Assembly (NCBI GenBank): GCA_028565635.1
Contig: JAOXYB010026135.1
Span: forward strand, 1 to 15,806
DNA from: Phoronis ovalis
Lineage: Eukaryota; Phoronida; Phoronidae
Reading direction: 5' to 3'
Length of the DNA: 15,806 bases
The notes below the pieces were generated by a model. It searched no databases, was not told the DNA's origin, and saw only the letters and a list, made by a program, of their open reading frames with translations. Made by a program: the position numbers and the translations under genes. Positions 1 to 10,700 of the stretch are shown piece after piece (position 1 is the stretch's first letter; every line of letters begins with the position of its first letter).

Positions 1-1563
1 GTAGATAGCGGAGATAATTCTGAATTATAGCGCGTGCGTCTGGAAATAAATTTTAACCTGCCTTAAGTTACTTGCGAGTTGCATTTCAAAACAAAAATGT
101 TGCTCATTTACAACCAGGGGTGTTGAAATGTTTTCATTTTTCAGACATTTTAGAAAAAAATGTCTGCACTGTAAAAAACTTCCGGATATTTTTGGCTTCA
201 ATTTTGGAGGTGATCCGACATTTACCGGACATTTTTCCCTATGTGTTTACTCTAAAACTAGAAACACCATTGTCTTCCACCAGATGGTACCCATTCCTTC
301 TGGAGAACATCACAGAAGTCTTTAAAGCATGATATTTGATGGAATAAACTACATTTTAATACAGTTTCAAATATATTTGGAATTTTCCAGTTATATGCTT
401 GAACACATATTTGTAAGTGAATCATACAATATCTTTAAATGTAACTACAATAAGGAGGGATTATAGCAGTTTCAACTATGTACAGTAGGTTCTACGTTTG
501 ATTTTTTAAAACTTTTATTCTTTTGAAGTTTACAAACATTTAACTTTCTAACCCAGAATTGCCTCAATATGGGTCACACGATCTATTTATTTTATATACT
601 TTTTTCAAATTTTAGTTGGCAGATAGATTTTGGAACATATTAAGCTGGCTGATGTATTGAGCTTTGGCAAATTTTCATACAGTGTCTGCTCTTTCAAGCT
701 AACATTAGAAATGCTCTATCCATTTTCCCAGTGTTTAAGGCTTCTGCTCTATACAGGAGGACACTTAACTGTTGCTTGGAAGAGCTTTATTCCATGTGTC
801 TGCTGTTTGACTTTCAGATTTTATCGAAAGTTCTACAATGCTGTCCAAGCAAGAGCTTTACAGATTTTAAAATCATGAAAGGCATCAGCAACTCATGAGC
901 CTAGGTACTGGAATCATCGATTATTTCAAGCTTGTACCATTTGTTTGGATTCAGTGATTTTCAGATTTTTTCTAGTATAAATCCTCAGTCCAACCATTAT
1001 AGCAGCACACTTGCCTTGAACATTGATAAGAATCTCTTCAAGCAAGATGATCAATTATCAGCAAAATCAAGATCAGGTACCTTGATATGATATCTGTCTA
1101 TCTTATAATTTCCTGGGTTTTACCAAGATTCCTATAGTAAATCCTCCTTTGCTGCTAGAGCTATTTGCACTACATAATCAAGAACGATAATAAACAAATA
1201 CAGAGCTGAAGTGACACCCTGCATTAAAAATGTTTTAATACTGAATGGCTTTGTCTGTAGTGCTTCATGCCTACTAGCAAAAGTATCCTCATACATAACA
1301 CCAATGGTATTAACCATTGGATCTGGGACAACATAAGCCTCGAGAATGTTAAATATTCTGTTACGTTATACACAGAATCAAAAGCTTGAGTATAATTCCC
1401 GCATTTTCTGTTAGATCTTGACATTCCTGTAATGATGGGACGTAATGCAAGTACCCGTGTAATAGGTCAAGAATACTGCTGTGCAATTTTAAAGTAACAA
1501 GTAACAGAAAAACTTTTACCAGTACTAGCTAGCTATTGGAGCTGGTGAGAACTAAACCTTTAC
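1..1563 (-). other. Start of intron 12 (no exon recognised)
   Basis: No recognisable downstream ADAMTS exon is found on the minus strand. The expected next piece, a CPxGxxDFRxxQC-type start of the Cys-rich region, was not seen. Plus-strand open stretches at 630-878 and about 902-1089 carry no familiar motif. The region is AT-rich. A perfect 10-bp-arm hairpin with a 5-base loop lies at 142-166. Confidence 0.6.
142..166. repeat. Perfect 10-bp stem-loop
   Basis: Arms CAGACATTTT (142-151) and AAAATGTCTG (157-166) pair perfectly around a 5-base A-rich loop. Related GACATTT words recur at about 217-235. The function is unknown. It could be part of a decayed repeat. Confidence 0.6.
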
Positions 1564-1773
1564 CTGTACATTACATGACCTGTATCTCTTCCTTTCACCT
1601 AGGCAATACTTTCCTCCATGTTGTGGACGAGGGTTGTCGCACTGTCTTTCACTTGATTCTACTCCACCACCACAAGTACGAGAACATATTCCCCAACTTG
1701 ACCATACTCCCCATTTTCCATCAACACTGTCTGGTCTGTTACCCCGCTCTATACATTTTCCTCGATAGCACCA
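1564..1773 (-). CDS. ADAMTS6/10-like: Exon 12: end of disintegrin-like domain and central TSP1 repeat
   Basis: This exon covers residues 515-584 from TTTCAG|TGG (phase 0). It encodes [11 protein letters not shown], then a TSP1 repeat with WGVWSSW at 535-541, CSRTCGGG at 544-551 and [14 protein letters not shown] at the end. WxxWxxW is a C-mannosylation motif and C-x-x-(S/T)-C-G is the O-fucosylation motif read by POFUT2. The donor is set at CAG|GTAAAG (phase 0). An alternative AAT|GTACAG six bases earlier also keeps frame, so the last two residues (VQ) are uncertain. Confidence 0.93.
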
Positions 1774-4700
1774 CTGAAACATGTGAAAATTAGTTGATGG
1801 CAACCAATCAAGACAAATTAACCAACAGGTAGTGACTGAAGTACCCACAAATGAGATTCTGATATACTGATATTATTAAAAAAAAAAGGTAAAAACATAT
1901 AACATGCAGTCTGCAGTTTGGAAATACAACTTATGTACTTGCATAACTAATTTTAGTCTCTCCACATACTTATCTTGGCATTGATGGTAATATACAAGAA
2001 TGAAAGCAGACATAGTTAGTATGAATGATTGACTTTTCATACGTACCCCATTTCTGATCCTGTGCGACATGCATGATGTCCCCTCTACAGCTGGTATGCT
2101 GTTTGTGGTACATACTCCACGATGATTGGTACACCACAATTCATGACACATCTCCTGCAACCAACAGGTTGAGAACATAGAATATGCAAAACATATAGTG
2201 CATTTTGCAGTTCAAATTTTGTGTTGTAAATCATAAATATACTCACTCGTCTTCTACATGTCCGTGATTTCATTCCATACTGTAGTTTGCATTGTTCTTC
2301 AGCTGAATGGCTTTCACCAGGAAGAGTTGTTGGATATTCTAATGCATTTTGTGCGGGCAAATTTTCTAAGCATTTGCCTCTCCCTGAGCTATAACAAAAA
2401 GATCTGTGTGTATTGAATTCGGATCACTGCTTACAATATATAAGTATAAATGTTATCTACAAATGGGAACCTTGGTGTGAAAAATCAGACTCTGGTATAA
2501 AACTCAATTTAGTTAATGGACATTTCATAGTAGTTGTCAAATGATTCGATGAATTGTTTGGTTTTATTGTTGCTTGTGTAAACTTACTCTAGAAATCCTG
2601 TTATATAATCTCGACTGCATGCAGACCATGAAAATGGGTCGGTGTTTTTTGTAAGCTGTGAGGCCATTAATTTAGCTGGCTCATGACCTGGTGTGCCACA
2701 CATGTTACCAGCTCCGTCGTGTTGCATACCAAAACTAGGAATAAAAGATAATTAGTTCGTGATCAGAACATGTTAATACAATATATCAGGATTGATGATG
2801 AGATACCATATACATTGTACATACACATTTAAAAGATGTGCAATATCTAGCCACATGTTACATATTTAATGTTTCACACAATAGGACTAAATCAGTTATC
2901 TTACTTGTGTCCCATCTCATGCGCTATAGTAAATGCTGATGCTAATCCAATGTCTTCATTGATACTGCAGCTTCTGTCCTCTTCGCACATGCCTGCAACT
3001 GGTGCCAAACCTAGGACAAGTCATTAAAAACATGTTATTAATACACAAGTGACATCATTGGAGACTTGTTATTTATATTCCCATTTATGGTGTATGCCTT
3101 CATTTGAACAAATTGATCTACATGTGTTCATCTTCAGCTGTTCGGAATGTAACATGTTGGCATGATAAAACTATGCTGTCTGAAGACAAAATACTTTAAA
3201 CCAAATTTACCTGTTTGGCTTACCTAAAGTTCCACAAGGCTCGTTTTTGTATGTGCATATGTCTAACCTGCAAGTAACGTTTTATTTTTAATGATATTTA
3301 AAATGCACACTGTGGTGTCTTGTGTTTAATAGTCATCGCAATAAAAAGTACTGTTTTATATTATATTCATCAAAAAACCTTGCTGCCATATTTAGCAAAT
3401 ACAATAATGTAACAAGTGCATCTTCTTGAACTGCAAACTTGACAACTAGTCAAAAGACAACACTAAAGCACAATTTTGATGAGTTTTCGAACAGTTAAAA
3501 GTAGTAATACGCAGGCGTTTATTAAAATATATCAAATCCATTGATTCAGCCTACATGTGTCCGTGGTTGCAAAATTTGGGTGCTCAGATTGTAGGCATTC
3601 ATTAGCACATACTCGAGTACAAAGTACTGTAATCCTGGACTTTATGAACTAAACGTTTCCTCTCTGAAGCATTACCTTGTCAGTAATATTGCGTTGTCAT
3701 GAGATGCCACGCCTGAAGTGCTAGAGTCATGTGATGGTTTCACTTTTTGTTGCCAGCGACAGAAACTGTCTAATGATTTGTCTGCATGGTGAGATATTTC
3801 TAAGGTGGGCTACAAGTATTCATAATGACATTAACTAAAATGAACATTTAACAGTAAATTAATCTTGTAGGCAAGGTTAGAGCTGAGCTCTATCAATTTG
3901 CCTATCCCGGAATGTGTTTCTTCATAGTTCACAAGTTAAGAAATTAAATGTGCTTGGAATATCATAATGTATCAACGCTTGCCCCATTTTTTAGAAAAAG
4001 GGTTATTTTGTGCCTTCTTGACTGATAATATAATAGCTGTATAACTAATATAGTCTCATTAAAGCAGAAAAAATGTGTCATTTGTATAAAAACATGCATG
4101 TTGTAGTGGAACATTAGGTCCTAATAATAGCTTATTACCCATCAATAGATAACAAAACAGTAGAATAATATCAAATACATTTAGTGCTGTATGACACAGT
4201 AAGTAATTTTAGCAACACACTAACACACTGGAATACAAGCCTAGCATTACTACATTTATCAAAATAGAAGGCTTTCCTTGAGGCCTGTTCTATAATGAAA
4301 CCCTAACATCTAAATTTGCCGTATTTTCAAAATATACACCCTCCAACCCCTTGGTTAAAAGTCCAAAACTATTAAATACAAGCACTCTCAAACAAATAGC
4401 CAGTAAATAGTTATGAAATAGATACCAAAATGGTATAGGTCTATGTTTATCCAAACAGAAGCCTGACTTTTAAAGTACTGAATTTATCTATTCTTAAACT
4501 CATCCTGAAATTGAACTAACTTTTAAATAACCTTTTTAAAGCAACAAAACCTCTCTTGAATACAAGCCCAATGTTATAGATTCTTAGATATCCAGTAGCC
4601 AAAGTTGTAAAATAATAAGAGCTGACTATAGCAAACTTGAACATTAAACCAAATTTTCAGCAGCTTGTGCTTGTTAAAGCTGTTGGTTTACTAGAAACAG

Positions 4701-7700
4701 TATTTCTACCTCAGAGACACGAAGTCATGTGTATCTATCTATAAGATTTTTCACAATATCAAATAGTATTATTACATCAGAAAACTTCATGTAACTCCAG
4801 CACATGTAAATACTTATTTTTAGAAAAATACATCCTTAAGGCTAAGCTAGATTCTCGGTAATGTTTAAATAAAAATTTGTGATAAATATACATTACATTT
4901 TTTTCACACAAATAATATTTTCTGCAACTTTAACATTCATGTAATGTCATGGTGGTATTTTAAATATTCTCATAAGTCATCAAAATTACTTTAATGTAAC
5001 TTGATACCATCATTTCTGAACATTTTGAGTAATTTTAGAAATTTGACCTTTGACCTCCAAATGACCTATTGATCCTGAGGTCAACAATAGCCTATCCTAG
5101 GGATGTCACAGTACCATGTTCATAACTGTAACTGTCTTCGAGATACAATTTAGACGGGAATTTAGAGAATTGAAAAGACGCCAAAAAAACTTTAAAAACA
5201 CCTTTTAGTACCGAAATACTCTAAAAAATCATCAAATTACATTGCTGTAACTTGATACCATCATTTTTTAACATTTTGGGCAATTTTAGAAATTTGACCT
5301 ATGACCGCCACATGACCTCATGGTCAACAATGGCTACTCAGAGATCTATACCACACCGAAAGTATCATGTCCCTAGCTGTAACTGTATTCAAGATACAGA
5401 TTGCTGAAAATTGAAAGAAGAAAAAGGACAAGAACAAGAAATCGTACAAAACCAATAGGCTTCCTCCATTATAGGAGCTACTTTAATTAATAACTAGATA
5501 GTCTTTTAGCAAGGACAGAGTTGTTGCTATTGACTTATATGACTTCTAAATGAAATTTTAACATTTAATTTTGAACTTACCGGCAAGTACTAGAAATTCT
5601 TTATTTTTAGGACTTTTTGACCTCAAAACGATCCCTTGACCTAAATGCATAAAATGTTACTTTCAGAAAATTTCAAGCTAGTTTGAACTTTTAATCACTA
5701 GATGACCTTGTGACCCCAAGAGCAACTCTCTGGACCATTAAACTGTCATATGTCAAATTACAAGGAACTATATAACCATTACCAGTTGAGTTGCAGCATG
5801 TTTCCTCCACAACATTAATTGAAAAGATGTCAAAAATATATTTCACGTTTTATTACTTTAAATATTCTCAGAGGCCATCAAAATTACCTCTTTTTTAACC
5901 TATACCTTCATTTAGAGCATTTAGAAAATTTGACCCCCTCAAGGTCAACAATGGCTTACACCGAAATGTCACACTGTACAATGTCCCTAACCGGCTGTAT
6001 ATAACCGTCTTTGAGATGTAACTTGTTAAAAATTGGAATTAAAAAAACTAACAAAATCAATAGCTTTGCTACTTTGAGTATTTATTACCTTCAGTTACAT
6101 TGGTTAATTTAACCTACGATTATATACCGTATATACGGTATATACTCTAGCATGATCTGTATATGACTATAATGTTATTCTATACAATTTTTAGAATTTG
6201 ACCTCTAGATACCCTTTTGACCATAATGTCAACTCCCCCCACCCTGGAGATGTCAACTGTAGGACTAGCTGTTGTCATCACAATCTTTTTGAACGTCCTC
6301 TAGCCGCCATGAGATACAGGTTGCTTAAAATTGGAAGAAAGAAATAAAGTACAAAACCAATAGGCTTAGGCCTCGGCTTAGGCTTATTGCCTAAACGCAG
6401 TAATCCTACATACTTAACTTTTAAACTGAATTGCATCTTTATATACTGATATATCTTCAGTTGTCGTATAAGAAAACTAATTACTGGCTTGTTAGGATGA
6501 ACGTACCTGATCATCAGACAGCAGAATAATTCTAGTAACAACAATATTGATAGCATTACCAATACTTTCATCGCTATAGAGGGCGGCCACCTGTAAAAAA
6601 TTCATGTGTTTCATTGTAAAACTACATAACAATAAAACAATTCATTGCCGATTTGATTGGAATATACTAGACTAAAAAAAAAACAGATACTCTATTGCGT
6701 CTAAGGAAATTCAGTTATTTATGTTATTTTATAATCGCCTTTTGTTTCTTTTGATCATAGTTTCACAGTGGTTTCTGTCAAGCTTCTGTTTTTGCAGACT
6801 AGAAACCCAGCTGGTGGTAAATGAAGGTTTTGTTTGATTGTCGTCTTCAATATTTAGACAAGTGCATCAGGTAATCTTAGATGATCGTCGGTACACATCA
6901 GCCCGAATGGAGAATACAATAGTCTTTTATAGAAGAAAATATTTCCCAAATCAAAAGTATTCGCATTATGTTCAAACCACCATTGTGCGTTATATCAGTT
7001 TTTGATAATAAACAATTACATGCCTGGTTTTTATCATTTAGTTATTTAACCCAAGAAGCTTTCAATCGAAAAAGTAGGGGAATTGTGTGATTTTAATTTT
7101 ATTAGTCAGTATATCTTTGTGATCACCCAGTGTTTTTTATTAGTAAACGGGAAAGAAGGAACAGGAGATACTATTATTTATGAGTTGTCAACAGGTGCAA
7201 CTGGGGAATAAAATTTATAAACTCTGGCATGTAATTAATTATTAAATTCGTTTAAGATATGAACAAAATGAATAGCAGATGCAAATGATGGCTGTAACTT
7301 GCTGTATCCTTAATATTAGAATGAATAGTATACAAGTATGTCGACTTTAAATTATAGAAACAAAAACTGGGGTAAGGGTGAGGGATTATGGTGTGCGAAC
7401 GATAATCGCTTAAAAAGGGGTACTTTTTCAACCAGACAATTAAGTAAAGTGAATTACGGGTTTACTGTACATAAAGCGAAATACTGGCAAAAATCATTAT
7501 GGTATTATTTTTTGAAATAAAATGTACATCTGCCCGGGACATCTGCCTTAGAGTATATCTTTCACCAATTTAAATAAATCGATCCGCTATATAGTGTCTC
7601 GTACCTTCTCAACGGAACACTATAACGCCGGATGGATTTATTTAGACTGGTCTTTCACATTTAGTTACGGTGTAGTTAGATCAAGTCTGCGAAAGGTCAT

Positions 7701-10700
7701 GAATCAAGGATGGTTTTTATCCTTTGACATCTTCCAAAAGGGATGCATTTGGGGATTTTAGGCCAGTTATACGGGATCTTTTGTGTGTTTATTATTACCC
7801 ACTATTTCTACTGAACACACACAACCGAATTGAATTGTTTTAAATTAATAACCTATAACTGTATACACCTAGGAGTCCAGGTGTTTTATCGAAAACCATT
7901 AGGGTCAAAACTTCTTGTTATATTGGACACCTTCTAAATGACGGTGGTTACTCACCGAGAGCATGAAATAAACAAGACAGTATCGTACAGTATATGGTAA
8001 TGCCAATCCGTAAAAATGAGTCATATTACGACTACATTCGCTATAAAATCTCGGTATAACATGCGAAAGCTTTGTAAATTTGGATGAGTGCGATTTGTGT
8101 CATCTTTGCAATGCCAATGAAGGGAGTATTCTCACGTACGTTCCAGAGTGTATACGAAGAGAGAATCGCTGAGTTCGGAGGATGAGTGTGTGTATACTAT
8201 ATAAGAAAAAAGGGATCTTTGGCTTTGTAACCTTTCGAATTATTTTGGGATTAGCATGTATTATGTTCTTGGTTATAATGTAAAACAATGCGCATTCCTC
8301 TATCTGTATTTAGTATAATTTAGTATTAAACAATTACATGATAAATTAATATCACGCAGTTTAATGTGTCAAGGAAGACAAAATTCTAGTGTATGGCGGT
8401 TGATCTGACCAAGCTCCCAAGCTATTACAAATTATCGGCTGCATATATTTCGAACACCGAGATTATAATAATTTATTTAAAACATTTTAAAAGAATGTAA
8501 CCTGACGCTCCCCTGACGATGCCGTTGTGACTAATATATGAAATTTACTGATAAAGGACCCTATTTGATACTTACTTTTTGATTGGTTACTTTAATTGTA
8601 GAATTCACATATATTTAGAACAGGTACTAAGATCTACTAAATACTTAGAACTTATTATATTTAGTACGTATATTAAATATTAAGAATGTATATAGGAAGA
8701 CGTTTTGACCCTATAAATGGCATTCGATAGTTATGTACTTTACTTGTGACCTGACTAATTCTGAGACAATTCAAGTGACAATTGTTCAATTGAGGGAACG
8801 GTAATTAAAATGGCCAACTCACCATGTTCATAATACTGAGAATATAGCCTTCTATATGTTGTTTACCATGATAGCTAACCATTGATTTATCAGCAACAAT
8901 TAGCGTTTCCACATATCTTTCTTGGCTCACAGAACGCCGCCTCCGTGAATGCCATTTGTCTTTATTGTGATAACCGTAGTGGTGAGGTTTTAAATTCTTA
9001 TAATTTGTTGCTTTATTGTTCACATCTAAAAAATTCAAGCTCACAACTAAAGCGAACCGTTTGTGTACGTGCATGAAAAGGTAAAAAATTAAACCATCCA
9101 GACGAAAGGCTGGATTTGCAAAATGTTATAGATTGGAATACTGACATAGAAACATTAAGTAATATACCATGTAATACTAATAGAGCAAATTTTATTAGCA
9201 GACGATTGGTACAGTATCTGCTGACTTAATAACAACATGTAAGTCCGGATAATTATATCACTTATCTGTAGATCATTGTTTTAACAGTCCGATTCAGTGA
9301 GAATCTTACATGAAGCTAAAGGTCAGTCAGCATGTGCAAGATCGCTCCCCCGCCAGCTACCAATCTTAAACAAAATCTTTATTTTCTAACTTGCCATATT
9401 TAGGAGGAATACCGTTACTACAATCTCGGGAATCTACTGTTCTCCTTCGAGTACAATTGTCTGACATTGACATTGTAAACAACCAATACTCTTAAACATA
9501 TCAACGACATCATTTTGTGCATGCTGGAGATACTTTGCTTCCTTTGGAACTTGTTGACGTCACGTTCCAAATGTTTTCCTGTTGCCACTTGAGTCAATTT
9601 GTGTATAGCTATTATTTTTGAATGTTAGTATACAGTATATGTTTTGATATATTTATGTAATTTGTACGTCCTGAACAGCATCAGAAACTGATTTCTATTG
9701 ACGGGGATAATTGGTCTGGTATTTTACGGTTCTGGCAGTTGGCATGTTACGCCCAAAATGTTGACTGGCGTTGATCCAACTGGAAAAGTCGTCCATCGAC
9801 TATCTGTTCAGGTCATCTAAGGTGAAATGCTTGTAATGGTTTCGCTAATATACAGTTAATTTTTGTTGCAAAGAATGAATACTTTAACTCTTGTTACAAC
9901 ATGTAAACATATGTCAGGCCTGTTAGTTTACAAATGAAACAAGATCGTGAAAACTGTTCTTGATTTTTCGAACATCGATTTAGACTACTCAGTATTCTAA
10001 AAATAAGCTGGGAAATAAAAGTAAAACATGAAAAACAAGCGTTACCTTAAATTAAATGTAATCACGGTATTTTTTCTTAGATCTAAAACTGATGTTCTCT
10101 GATCTTAACTGTAAACTACTACGAACAAAGCGTCGAACCGGAGCTACATCTTACCTGGTGATTCACATGTTTGTGTTGTTCCATTGCGTCCCTTAATAGC
10201 TGATTCTTTGTACACTATATGAGGATGACCGTCTTGACTAGCATTGTGTAGAGGTTCGATAAAATATCTTTCACTTCCAGCAGTAAAGAATCCATGCTGA
10301 GAAATGTAAGAAATATGTTACTATTGAGATGACCAAATTCCCAAGAGTTTTATGAAGATAAACTATACGGTATTCTCTCTTTAAGAGAATGTGCACTCAG
10401 GCTGACCTTTATAGTCCTTAACAAGCTCGGTTAGTGCATTGAGCAATAACCATGTTGTTTTTATTGTTTTTACTTCATTTGTTGTTGATGCAAATAATAA
10501 CATGTGTTTTTCTTTTTTACTTCATTTGTTGTTAACGTAAATAAAAATATTGTTTAAACAAAACAGGTGTCGACACAGTAATTAACAGACTGAACGTGAC
10601 TGTTTATTTGTTATGCTTGTAAAGTTGTACGAAATAGCACCCTGAGAAAAGTGGTCATTTTATAAATTATTGTGTGACTGAAACCCTTAATTATCCTTAT

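Larger units (their letters stand above)
3810..6506 (-). other. Intron 5 (2697 bp), repeat-rich
   Basis: This is the largest intron, between GTACGT and TTGTAG. Its first part in plus coordinates (3810-4950) is AT-rich and contains AATACAAGC three times (4232-4240, 4375-4383, 4559-4567), perhaps remnants of a dispersed repeat. The rest (about 4959-6367) consists mainly of degenerate TGACCT-rich units and a 24-bp palindrome, listed separately. No missing exon is needed, because exons 5 and 6 join in phase without a gap relative to the family. Confidence 0.85.

Noticed and set aside
1536-1793. Plus-strand 85-codon ORF.
   Set aside because: It is the antisense shadow of exon 12, whose minus-strand translation is a clear TSP1 repeat.
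6278-6571. Minus-strand 97-codon ORF with hydrophobic start.
   Set aside because: It overlaps exon 5 in another frame and runs into repeat copy D. The true frame there is the VVTRIILL strand of the protease.
8882-9076. Plus-strand 64-codon ORF.
   Set aside because: It is antisense to exon 4, which encodes the furin site and the start of the catalytic domain.
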